Source of the DNA: Limisphaerales bacterium
GTDB lineage: Bacteria; Verrucomicrobiota; Verrucomicrobiia; Limisphaerales; UBA11358
Length of the DNA: 35,281 nucleotides
Direction of reading: 5' to 3'
Assembly (NCBI GenBank): GCA_003161635.1
Contig: PMOA01000015.1
Coordinates: 1 to 35,281, forward strand
The position numbers and the translations under genes are program-made. The notes under the pieces are model-generated. The model did no database searches. It was given only the letters and a program-made list of their open reading frames with translations, and was not told where the DNA came from. This document shows positions 15,205 to 21,800 of this stretch, piece by piece (position 1 is the first letter of the stretch; every line of letters starts with the position of its first letter).

Positions 15205-15268
15205 GTGGCTCAGTGAAGCCACAAATTGTGGCCGGCGCGTTTCGCGCCTCTACATACCATGTATGTAG
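15205..15268. other. Cluster of hairpins and a palindrome
   Basis: GTGGC (15205), GCCAC (15218) and GTGGC (15228) allow two mutually exclusive hairpins; GCCACAAATTGTGGC (15218-15232) is a perfect 7-bp-arm palindrome. CTACATAC-CAT-GTATGTAG (15250-15268) is a second, with 8-bp arms. These are plausible operators or alternative RNA folds. No promoter or gene fixes the direction. Confidence 0.45.
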
Positions 15269-15432
15269 GGGTCGTTGTAGGGGCAAAATAAAGGACAATC
15301 CGCATGAACACTCGTGGCAGCTTTGACTTTGGATAGTGATCATGGGAAATGTCACACAATTAAACTTGTTGCCGGGGCAGAAAATGCCGTAGCTTCGTAT
15401 GCTTCCGACATCAAAACTGTTTTGCCAAAAAC

Positions 15433-15810
15433 ATGAGAGACCCTGCTGACGCGATAGCAATCGCCCACCGAGTTCCTGCGCACGAGGATTTCAACCGCAC
15501 GGCACAGATTCTCCTTGTGTTGTTAAACAAGGCGCAACGCCAGTATCCTGGAAGGAAGCGGTGTCTTTACCTCGAAATTGATGGGCATCGAAATTCAGAG
15601 GGGGGATTTGACGACGATATGTTTGAGTTACAGTCCAAATTCATGGGGGAATTTTTGATACAATTTCTGACCCGTGCTGAATCGCCACTCGGCGCATTTC
15701 AGAATCCGAATCCACAGAACAACGAAATTCCAGAAAGACTCGATCTCATCAAAGTTGACCGGCCGCCCACTGACGGGCCGGATGAGTTCAGGACGAAGCC
15801 GCGATTCTGA
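15433..15810 (+). CDS. Conserved hypothetical protein, 125 residues
   Basis: The central block YLEIDGHRNSEGGFDDDMFEL, followed by QSKFMGEFLIQFLTR and a proline/asparagine-rich end, is a pattern I associate with a small family of unknown function in Verrucomicrobiota and other environmental bacteria. No catalytic motif, membrane helix or signal peptide is seen. It stands alone on the plus strand, flanked by near-identical 22-bp sequences at 15349 and 15872. A 7-bp A/T hairpin (15865-15887) lies just downstream. Confidence 0.65.
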   Translation: MRDPADAIAIAHRVPAHEDFNRTAQILLVLLNKAQRQYPGRKRCLYLEIDGHRNSEGGFDDDMFELQSKFMGEFLIQFLTRAESPLGAFQNPNPQNNEIPERLDLIKVDRPPTDGPDEFRTKPRF

Positions 15811-16220
15811 TTCGATCCGAATCGTGCGAAACAAAGTTTTGCAGGGAACCGCTCAACAGGGCCATTTTATTATGTCGCACAATAAAACTTTTGTGACATG
15901 GTCTGAAAATCCGGCTCAACCAAGCCGCCATTTGTAAACGAATTTTCGATCTGAAATTTCGGCTCTCTGACATTTTTTCCGTGCAGCGATTTTTTTCACT
16001 GCTCGTCCGGTGGCCGTGTGTTGAATCCAAAACCATTAAATCGCGGCACTCTTGACATGATTTGATATTCGTGGCGCGGTGCGATTTTCCTTTTTTGAAG
16101 GCTTTTGATTCGATCACTGGCAATCGGATTTTTGCTTTTATGAGTTATCCCCTTTTTCAACAAACCGTCCTGAAACTGTGTATTCTTAATCTGTATATTC
16201 TTCTATAGAGAGAAGTCAGC
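15811..16220. other. AT-rich non-coding region beside the replication initiator
   Basis: There are 410 bases without a gene. It is clearly more AT-rich than its neighbours (runs of T, TTTTATTATG, TTTTTTGAAGG). It holds a TTTTATT/AATAAAA hairpin (15865-15887), a GATTCG-ATC-CGAATC palindrome (15809-15823) and an ATGTC.CACAAT.AAACTT repeat (copy at 15349). Placed next to iteron-like repeats and an initiator gene, it could be the unwinding part of an origin (inference). Confidence 0.4.
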
Positions 16221-16286
16221 CGGCTTACCTCCAGATGTCGGCGGGCTTACTTCTTGAAGTAAACCTGCTTACCTCTGGCGGTATTA
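16221..16286 (-). repeat. Three 22-bp iteron-like direct repeats
   Basis: The plus strand has three units of exactly 22 bp (16221, 16243, 16265). Each starts with CC/CG-(G/T)GCTTAC(C/T)TC; GCTTAC begins at 16223, 16245 and 16267. A period of two helical turns is typical of iterons bound by plasmid initiators. The repeats cover the end of the initiator gene, giving its tail the reading PPEVSRFTSRSKPADIWR, so the DNA repeat probably dictates the protein sequence. Confidence 0.6.
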
Positions 16287-16629
16287 TCCCCAGCCGCTTC
16301 ACCTGAAAATGGATGGTGTAAAGGTTCGTTTTTCCCTGTCCCCGGCGCTGGATGGTCACCAGACCGGCCTCCTCCAATCCGGCGATCAACTGGGTGACAC
16401 GCGGCCGGGTCATGCCCATGTCCTCCGCCAGCCGGTCCTGCCCCGGAAAACACGAATCGTTGTGCCAGGCGTAGCTCAAAAACATGGCGTAAGCGACTTT
16501 TGCGCCCACGGAAATGTTCGGGTCTTTCAGGATGAAATTCGGGACCTGGGTAAAGCCGCCTTGCAACACGGGATTAGTCGTGTCCAATTGCAGATTCTTC
16601 TCTTTGAGGACTTCCCCGATTGTTTTCAT
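16225..16629 (-). CDS. Winged-helix replication initiator-like protein
   Basis: 134 residues. After a short leader comes FTQVPNFILKDPNISVGAKV, then a typical initiator/phage-replication winged helix: LSYAWHNDSCFPGQDRLAED, MGMTRPRVTQLIAGLEEAGL and a wing with IQRRGQGKTNLYTIHF. It is shorter than full Rep proteins and lacks an ATPase or nicking domain, so it would act as a DNA-binding initiator. The last 20 codons consist of 22-bp iteron-like repeats. An extended -10 lies 10 bases before its ATG, giving an almost leaderless message. A DnaA box and the divergent MerR-like gene lie just beyond. Rep function is inferred from fold and context. Confidence 0.75.
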   Translation of the reverse strand: MKTIGEVLKEKNLQLDTTNPVLQGGFTQVPNFILKDPNISVGAKVAYAMFLSYAWHNDSCFPGQDRLAEDMGMTRPRVTQLIAGLEEAGLVTIQRRGQGKTNLYTIHFQVKRLGIIPPEVSRFTSRSKPADIWR

Positions 16630-16639
16630 GTGTGGTATG

Positions 16640-16648
16640 ATTATAGCA
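16640..16648 (-). promoter_or_regulatory. Extended -10 promoter of the initiator gene
   Basis: The minus strand reads CGTGCTATAATC: a consensus TATAAT (16640-16645) with an upstream TG. It is the best match of the three CGTGCTA promoters in this window. Transcription would begin only about 3-5 bases before the ATG at 16629. There is no clear -35; the DnaA box lies about 22 bp upstream, so DnaA could affect this promoter. Confidence 0.6.
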
Positions 16649-16667
16649 CGAGGCCGGAAAATCCATC

Positions 16668-16676
16668 TGTGGATAA
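16668..16676. other. DnaA box
   Basis: TTATCCACA (minus strand) is a perfect match to the high-affinity DnaA box. It sits in the 70-bp gap between the divergent initiator and MerR-like genes. One perfect 9-mer is expected by chance roughly once in 130 kb counting both strands, so its presence here is suggestive. Confidence 0.6.
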
Positions 16677-16699
16677 ATTAGACTCCCCTCGCAACTTTC

Positions 16700-17341
16700 A
16701 TGGAACAAAACCCGCAAAACAAGACCGGAAATATTCCGCAGCATTCCGTAAATTTCGGAAACGTGCAGAACGATTCCGAAGAATTCCGCACCGTTCGGAA
16801 TGATGCGGAAGGTTTCCGAACCATTCCGCATGTTTCGGAACGCAACCAAAACCACACTTTGACGGTGCGTGAAGTGGCACGGATGTTTGAAGCGGCGGGC
16901 GTTGCCCGGACTGAAAGGAGCATCGTGAACTGGTGCCAGCCAAATCGGACGGGCATCGCCCGGCTGGATTCCTATTTCGATCCAAACGAGCGGCGTTATT
17001 ACATTTCGCCGCAAAGTGTGGAACAGGCAATAGCGGAAGAAAAAGCCAAAGCCACTAAAAACAAAGATTCTTCGGAACCATTCGGAAATGTTCCGCCAAC
17101 TGCGGAAACAGCTAAAAAAACCAAACCGGTTTTGGAAGACGATAAAGTACACTTCCGGGAATTGGAGCGGGAAAATTTAGATTTGAAAATTGCGAATCGG
17201 GGAAAGGATTATCTAATTGAGCAAATGCAAAACGAGCGGAACGGCTTTTTTGACCAACTCCTGTCTGCCAACCGAAAGATGGGTGAGTTGGAAGCCAAGT
17301 TGCTTCAAATCGAATCCCCAGCGCGTTCACGAATTGATTGA
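16700..17341 (+). CDS. MerR-like helix-turn-helix protein with repeat-encoded N-terminus and coiled coil
   Basis: 213 residues. Residues 8-47 are four degenerate 10-residue repeats (NIPQHSVNFG, NVQNDSEEFR, TVRNDAEGFR, TIPHVSERNQ) produced by a 10-bp DNA array. Residues 50-105 form a MerR/excisionase-type domain: LTVREVARMFEAAGVARTER, SIVNWCQPNRTG, and a FDPNERRYYISPQSVEQAI wing. A second small array (17073-17107) codes for SEPFGNVPPTAET. Residues 145-208 are a coiled coil (LERENLDLKIAN, then LIEQMQNERNGFF). DNA binding plus a coiled coil, divergent from an initiator, suggests an adaptor for partition or copy control that binds its own coding DNA. The function is inference; the family recurs in environmental genomes. 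Confidence 0.75.
   Translation: MEQNPQNKTGNIPQHSVNFGNVQNDSEEFRTVRNDAEGFRTIPHVSERNQNHTLTVREVARMFEAAGVARTERSIVNWCQPNRTGIARLDSYFDPNERRYYISPQSVEQAIAEEKAKATKNKDSSEPFGNVPPTAETAKKTKPVLEDDKVHFRELERENLDLKIANRGKDYLIEQMQNERNGFFDQLLSANRKMGELEAKLLQIESPARSRID
16721..16840. repeat. Twelve-unit phase-locked 10-bp array of TTCCG/CGGAA
   Basis: Each 10-bp block from 16721 to 16840 holds one pentamer: CGGAA ends at x0, or TTCCG spans x4-x8. The order is R F F R R F F R R F F R (F=TTCCG, R=CGGAA; one R is CAGAA at 16766). Spacings are therefore fixed: F-F 10, R-R 10, R-F 8, F-R 12. All sites face the same side of the helix. A period of 10, not a multiple of 3, inside a gene shows selection on DNA, consistent with a cooperative protein-binding array. 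Confidence 0.85.
17073..17107. repeat. Second short TTCCG/CGGAA cluster
   Basis: CGGAA at 17073, CGGAA at 17083, TTCCG at 17091 and CGGAA at 17103 follow the same spacing rule as the main array (R-R 10, R-F 8, F-R 12). It lies 230 bp downstream in the same gene, so a protein could bridge the two clusters. Confidence 0.7.
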
Positions 17342-17673
17342 GGAATAGGCTTGGCTACCTGAATCGCCACTGCTCCATCTGCTGAAATTGCGGGACCAAA
17401 TACCAACGCTTCGCCTTGACGAATCATTGAAATCCAATGCCTGACAAAAGCCATCGCAAACTTGGCCAATACCGCTGCACTCCGCCCAGGTTGCCGCTCC
17501 ATTCCGGCAGCCAAGTTTCGTCACTCCGCAGAATTGAATGGTGCGACCAAAGCGCCATTGGATTCTCCGCTATGGGGCTACGAACCCAACGCCGCTCTCG
17601 TCGCAAAAGGGCTGGCACACGCACTGGCACCACTGGCTTTGACACATCGCACTAGATTTTCTAATCTCCACGC
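17342..17673. other. Gene-poor boundary region with the first copy of a 40-bp repeat
   Basis: Frames on both strands cross this stretch, but none has convincing homology or start signals. It carries the 40-bp repeat (17493-17532) whose other copy sits before the methyltransferase gene. It probably represents a scar from cargo exchange. Confidence 0.45.
17493..17532 (+). repeat. 40-bp direct repeat, copy 1
   Basis: The sequence starts GCCGCTCCATTCCGGCAGCC and ends GCAGA. It matches 19706-19745 with one mismatch in 40. The two copies bracket 2.2 kb holding a methyltransferase remnant and a HEPN-like gene. Confidence 0.85.
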
Positions 17674-17970
17674 ATGGCGAAAAAGGCTGCTGCGAAAGAA
17701 ACCATTGCCGCTCCACGACCGAAACCCTCCGCGCTTGTGGACACGCGCGTGATTTATTGCGGCGACAATCTGGAACAACTCAAGAAACTGCCCGACGCCT
17801 GCGTTGACCTCATTTACATAGACCCGCCCTTCAATTCCAATCGCAACTACGAAGTCTTCTGGGGCGAGACCAAGGAGAAGCGCGCGTTTGATGACCGCCC
17901 CGAATCCACCCGCGCCTTGACGGTGAAGGATATTCTGGACGAAGCGAAGTTGGGAATGAAGCTGGCGTGA
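17674..17970 (+). pseudogene. Remnant of an adenine-specific DNA methyltransferase
   Basis: 98 residues. After a Lys/Ala-rich start comes VIYCGDNLEQLKKLPDACVD followed by LIYIDPPFNSNRNYEVFWGE, the DPPF catalytic motif region of type III-like and related beta-class methyltransferases. These normally have 400-600 residues. The homology stops after KRAFDDR. The last 18 residues (LTVKDILDEAKLGMKLA) look like the far end of a restriction or methylation gene, suggesting an internal deletion. No SAM-binding motif (FxGxG) remains, so it is almost certainly inactive. Confidence 0.8.
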
Positions 17971-17973
17971 AAT

Positions 17974-19080
17974 ATGGAAAGCGAATCAAAAGAACCTCGG
18001 TCGTTTTCAATAAATCAGGATTTCTACAATCGAGAACTGAAGACCATAATTGAGGGCAAATTTACTCCGGCGTATTGCATTATATTTTCAACGGTTCTTC
18101 CATTTCAAATGCCGCTAAAAAACGGCACAACTTTTCAACTCATCTTCAATGACAAAGCATCAATTTATTATTTTAATAAATTTGGAGATATGCGCGTTCA
18201 TCCTGTTTTCGAGGAAGATGAGGGGATTAGGAAAGCTGTTATGAGAACGCGTGTTGAAATGGCTTGTTTTACAAACGAGGATTTGAGCCTAGCGGATACG
18301 CAAAGAATATTCGAGCATTTGATCCATTTAACAAATCGCCTCAACTGCTATGTGTATTCCTACCGAATGCAAGTTGAAGATATTTATACCTATTGTTTGG
18401 GACAAGGCAGTTTGGCAAGCGCCACTTTATTTGAAATACTAAAACTTCCTGAATGGAAACGAATCAAATCTCAGCCGTTGCAGGTGAACAAAAATCGTAA
18501 TCCAATTTTGACGAATCTTCCAGATAATATTGTTTTGGATATAGAACGTCTTGGTGCATACATCGTAACCTCCAACAACCCGTTTTTACCGTCGAGGAAA
18601 TTTTTTGCCGAAGCGAGACGTTATTTGTGGTTGAGTAACCATCGCGAAGCAATCATTTATCTCCAAATGACGGTCGAGTCACTTTTGAACAACATTCTTC
18701 GGCTTTGCTGGGTGAAGAATGGAAAATCTGAATCAGAAGTTGATTCGTGGATGCTAAAGACACCTTTCACAACAAGATTCAAAAAATGGATTCCGCATTT
18801 TATTGGAGGTGATTGGGATTACATAAAAATTAATGGCGTTGTGTCGAACTGGTTCAATAACGTCTATCAAGCAAGAAATCGTATTCTGCATGGAGGTTTT
18901 GAACCCAATATTGTTGATGGGAAAAACGCTTTTGAAAGTGTTTTTGCGCTTTCAAAATATATTGACGATTTGCTAAAGAAAAAAAGCAAACAGTTGCCAT
19001 CCATTTGGGAATTGCGCAGCAGAGTGCCAGACCTTTTTTTATATGGTAATGAGTTGCCACCAACAGCTGACATTGATTGA
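17974..19080 (+). CDS. HEPN-like protein of unknown function, AT-rich
   Basis: 368 residues. The C-terminal part (210-345) is helical and HEPN-like: FAEARRYLWLSNHREAIIYL begins one long helix, and a second carries ARNRILHGG with Arg301-Asn302-x3-His306, close to the RN-x(4)-H RNase motif of HEPN and Apea-type domains. The N-terminal 200 residues mix strands and helices and are not recognised. The gene is far more AT-rich than its neighbours and lies inside the 40-bp repeat brackets, so it was probably acquired separately. An antiviral or toxin RNase role is possible but unproven. It starts 3 bases after the methyltransferase remnant. Confidence 0.6.
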   Translation: MESESKEPRSFSINQDFYNRELKTIIEGKFTPAYCIIFSTVLPFQMPLKNGTTFQLIFNDKASIYYFNKFGDMRVHPVFEEDEGIRKAVMRTRVEMACFTNEDLSLADTQRIFEHLIHLTNRLNCYVYSYRMQVEDIYTYCLGQGSLASATLFEILKLPEWKRIKSQPLQVNKNRNPILTNLPDNIVLDIERLGAYIVTSNNPFLPSRKFFAEARRYLWLSNHREAIIYLQMTVESLLNNILRLCWVKNGKSESEVDSWMLKTPFTTRFKKWIPHFIGGDWDYIKINGVVSNWFNNVYQARNRILHGGFEPNIVDGKNAFESVFALSKYIDDLLKKKSKQLPSIWELRSRVPDLFLYGNELPPTADID

Positions 19081-19156
19081 AATAGTTAACATAATACCGC
19101 TAATCAAATTACGGCATGGTGCGCGGCGTGACAATGTGAATTCCAAACGGCTTTCC

Positions 19157-19294
19157 TCAAATCGCATAGTCAGGCTCCGCTGTGGCCGCTGGCGAAACGA
19201 TGGCGGTCACGGGTGATGCTTCCAGGGGCACAGACAAGTCCAGCAGTTGCGGCAATCGCTCCAGCCAAAAGTCGGCATGGCACATGCAACTCAT
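19157..19294 (-). CDS. Possible small protein, 45 residues
   Basis: A minus-strand frame from ATG 19294 reads MSCMCHADFWLERLPQLLDL and ends in an Ala/Pro/Glu-rich tail. GC use is like that of the element core, unlike the AT-rich gene next to it. No ribosome binding site is seen and no family is recognised, so it is tentative. Confidence 0.25.
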   Translation of the reverse strand: MSCMCHADFWLERLPQLLDLSVPLEASPVTAIVSPAATAEPDYAI

Positions 19295-19312
19295 TGACCA
19301 ACGGTTGAAACG

Positions 19313-19555
19313 ATGCTGGAACCAAAAGAAGGGTCAATATTAACAATAACACAAGCCTATCAGATTTTTTGCCAAATGAGCCAGCAACGAAACCTGAATA
19401 CATTGAAGCGCTCCATCTTCAGGGAATTAATGCGCGATTTGATCAGGGACAGGTATGGGATGGCTTTGCGAAATGACGTGCCGGATGAATTGAACAAACA
19501 TCAGCAGGCTTGGAAAGGATTGAGGGTCGTGGAGGCTGAGTCTGTGGCTGCATGA
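19313..19555 (+). CDS. Small DNA-binding-like protein resembling a primase/helicase C-terminal domain
   Basis: 80 residues: LTITQAYQIFCQMSQQRNLN, then LKRSIFRELMRDLIRDRYGM and ALRNDVPDELN, with a GLRV end. This pattern (helix, charged helix, I..R.G.GLRNDL.....GW.G.R) resembles the winged-helix tail after viral or plasmid D5/P4-type primase-helicases. Here it is alone. It could be a free-standing DNA-binding protein or a remnant. It lies in the cargo bracketed by the 40-bp repeats, without a clear ribosome binding site. Confidence 0.45.
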   Translation: MLEPKEGSILTITQAYQIFCQMSQQRNLNTLKRSIFRELMRDLIRDRYGMALRNDVPDELNKHQQAWKGLRVVEAESVAA

Positions 19556-19705
19556 GGTTCCGGTTAAGAATTGGGTCCGATCGTATGAAATCTGCAACTT
19601 TGTGATTTTGACACCAAATTGGTGTCATTTTGGTTCACTGGCCTATGGGAATTGCAACACCGCAGGCTCCATTTCGTTGCACGTCCGGTGTCGTGACCAA
19701 ACTCG

Positions 19706-19745
19706 GCCGCTCCATTCCGGCAGCCAAGTTTCGTCACTCGGCAGA
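19706..19745 (+). repeat. 40-bp direct repeat, copy 2
   Basis: This copy matches 17493-17532 with one mismatch. It ends two bases before the ATG of the methyltransferase gene, so any signals in it may act in that gene's expression. Confidence 0.85.
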
Positions 19746-19747
19746 CA

Positions 19748-20743
19748 ATGCTTGAAACATTTCCGCTTTTGATGTTTCATAAATTCATGTCAGTGAAATG
19801 CGAACCAACTGTTCCACAATTGGAGTTGGCAGTCCGACACCAAAACGGCACGATTTATCCAGTTGATTCTGCCGGCGGCGTTCAACTTCAATACGAAAAT
19901 CGGTTGGGTAAGCTTTTTTTCGGAGATTCGCTTGCTTGGTTGAAGGGCTTAAAATCAGAAACGGTTGACCTCGTTTTTGCCGACCCGCCTTACAACATAA
20001 AAAAAGCAGATTGGGACAATTTCGAGAGCCATGAACATTATGTTGCGTGGTCGCGCGACTGGCTGGAGCAAGCCGCCCGGGTTTTGAAAAAAAACGGAAC
20101 ATTGTATGTATGCGGGTTTTCGGAAATTTTGGCGGATGTGAAGGTTGCCGCGATGCCTTTATTCAAAAGCTGCCGTTGGATCATCTGGCACTATAAGAAC
20201 AAGGCCAACCTTGGTGGCGACTGGGGGCGTTCGCATGAAAGCATCGTTCATTTTCGCAAAAGCAATGATTTCACGTTTAACATTGATGAGATACGCATTC
20301 CTTACGGCGCGCACACGCTGAAATACCCCAGCCATCCACAGGCTGAAACCAGCAACTTTGGCAAGAACGGGAACGGTAAGCACCGGGACAATTGGATTCC
20401 GAATCCGAAGGGCGCAAAGCCCAAGGACGTGATAGACATTCCGACCACCTGCAATGGCATGCGCGAAAAAACTCCGCATCCCACGCAAAAGCCGGAAGAA
20501 CTGCTGCGCAAGCTGGTGCTGGCCTCGTCAAACCCGGGAGATTTGGTGGCGGATCCGTTCTCCGGGTCAGGCACAACCTCGGTTGTAGCTGAGCAGCTTG
20601 GTCGCCGCTGGCTTGCCTGTGATTGCTACCAACAGTATAACGAATGGGCCATCGAACGTCTGGATTTTGTGGTTCGACGTTCCAAGGCGGATTGGATCAG
20701 GTTCGACGCTGAAACCGCGCAGCGAAGGGAGAGCATACGATGA
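19748..20743 (+). CDS. Type II DNA methyltransferase, beta class (N6A or N4C)
   Basis: 331 residues (a later ATG at 19787 is also possible). The catalytic motif VFADPPYN (DPPY at 79-82) comes before the SAM-binding motif DPFSGSGTT (269-277). This is beta-class order, with a target-recognition region between them (about 150-245). The HPTQKPEELL block typical of M.MboII-like N6-adenine enzymes is present just before motif I. It would protect element and host DNA against the partner endonuclease. Its stop overlaps the endonuclease start (ATGA), so the pair is coupled. The recognition site cannot be read from sequence. Confidence 0.92.
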   Translation: MLETFPLLMFHKFMSVKCEPTVPQLELAVRHQNGTIYPVDSAGGVQLQYENRLGKLFFGDSLAWLKGLKSETVDLVFADPPYNIKKADWDNFESHEHYVAWSRDWLEQAARVLKKNGTLYVCGFSEILADVKVAAMPLFKSCRWIIWHYKNKANLGGDWGRSHESIVHFRKSNDFTFNIDEIRIPYGAHTLKYPSHPQAETSNFGKNGNGKHRDNWIPNPKGAKPKDVIDIPTTCNGMREKTPHPTQKPEELLRKLVLASSNPGDLVADPFSGSGTTSVVAEQLGRRWLACDCYQQYNEWAIERLDFVVRRSKADWIRFDAETAQRRESIR

Positions 20744-21681
20744 AATTGGACGACTTGGTCAAGACAGCATCAAACAAGGAAAATTTCACCGAATTGAAAC
20801 ATTATGTGGATTTCTGCTTGGAGTTTTTAGATTTCATCGGGACCCCCGGTGCGATACAGGCCGTGATCGTTTCACGGAACGAGACACACTACCGCTTCAT
20901 CCAGTTTAAGAACGCGAATTTTAGCATTTCAAGACCCCTAAACTCAAACCTGCTTTACTCCAGCAAGGTTGCGAAGGCCAATTTGCAGCAATTCTTGAAA
21001 GTATTGGATGCTGTTAAGACGAGTGACACATCAGCCAATCGCGAGATGGTCAATCGGTCAGTTTACACGATGCAGCAGTCAATCGGCGCAGCTCTGGATG
21101 CCTTGCCAGCGGGACAATCCAACACGGCGCGCAAAATCAATGGAGATTTATTTGAAAGGTTCATCCGACTGCTGTTGGTTCGTGTCGGTATCGAATGCAC
21201 GTCAGGCGTAGTGAAAGTTCCTGTAAAGGTGGACGACGAACAGGAATTTACGATGAGCTACCAGCACGATCTGATCATAAATTCCGGCGAGCTTGTAAAA
21301 ATAATTGGGTCTGTAAAAACAAGTAGCAAAGACAGGCTGGATAAAATTTTCGTTGATAAATTTCTGCTGGCAAAACTTACGGGCAAGGATATTCCCCATG
21401 TCGCAATTTTTCTCAACGACGTGCAACGGAAAGGAAAAACCCCGGACAAGTATGGCATTAGTGCAACGTTCCTACCGGGCCATTTCAAGGGCTACACGGT
21501 CAAATTGAACCCACTGGACGGCGTCTATTATTTCGACATTCGGCCAAACATGCTCACCGAAAAGATTTTGAAAGACCACATCAGGACGTTCGACCATTTC
21601 CTGTTTAAAGAACTGTGGGGACTTATTAAGCGCGAGGCCGTGGTAGCGAAGGTTGAACCCAATGAGGAAGGAGCGAGTTAA
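20740..21681 (+). CDS. Probable type II restriction endonuclease partner
   Basis: 313 residues. Support comes from coupling to the methyltransferase by a 4-base overlap and from a PD-(D/E)xK-like core: helix GDLFERFIRLLL (135-146, Glu139), then SYQHDLII (Asp177) and IIGSVKTSSKDR (Ser191-Val-Lys193, Ser replacing the usual Glu), followed by a helix KIFVDKFLLAKL. The N-terminal 130 residues may be a DNA-recognition domain. I cannot place it in a known specificity family. It is intact with no frameshift. It should cut unmodified foreign DNA. Confidence 0.75.
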   Translation: MKLDDLVKTASNKENFTELKHYVDFCLEFLDFIGTPGAIQAVIVSRNETHYRFIQFKNANFSISRPLNSNLLYSSKVAKANLQQFLKVLDAVKTSDTSANREMVNRSVYTMQQSIGAALDALPAGQSNTARKINGDLFERFIRLLLVRVGIECTSGVVKVPVKVDDEQEFTMSYQHDLIINSGELVKIIGSVKTSSKDRLDKIFVDKFLLAKLTGKDIPHVAIFLNDVQRKGKTPDKYGISATFLPGHFKGYTVKLNPLDGVYYFDIRPNMLTEKILKDHIRTFDHFLFKELWGLIKREAVVAKVEPNEEGAS

Positions 21682-21790
21682 ATATATCATGAGAAGGGAT
21701 GCTATACAAGCGACCAAGATGGAACGGGTCGAAGCCGATACATTTTTCAAGCGTTTCGATGAATTAAAACAACGGCATTTTTCTGAATAA
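21662..21790 (+). CDS. Possible 42-residue protein coupled to the endonuclease gene
   Basis: The ATG at 21662 lies inside the last codons of the endonuclease gene, in another frame. The product is very basic then helical (MRKERVKYIMRRDAIQATKM, then a short acidic helix ending KQRHFSE). A second start at 21690 is possible. It is too short for a typical C-protein helix-turn-helix. Tight packing before the next gene favours a real gene, but there is no homology evidence. Confidence 0.35.
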   Translation: MRKERVKYIMRRDAIQATKMERVEADTFFKRFDELKQRHFSE

Positions 21791-21800
21791 TTCCCATTCT

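Larger units (their letters stand above)
14686..15432. other. 747-bp gene-poor region with several inverted repeats
   Basis: I see no convincing gene. Long minus-strand frames cross it but lack start signals and family features. It contains a nested 145-bp inverted-repeat unit (15055-15199), overlapping GTGGC/GCCAC hairpins (15205-15232), an 8-bp-arm palindrome (15250-15268), and a 22-bp sequence at 15349 that recurs at 15872. The density of dyads suggests a regulatory, origin-of-transfer or MITE-derived region. Confidence 0.6.

Noticed and set aside
16574-17152. 192-codon minus-strand frame with FRNMRNGSETFR repeats
   Set aside because: It is antisense to the MerR-like gene. The repeats are simply the other strand of the 10-bp array.
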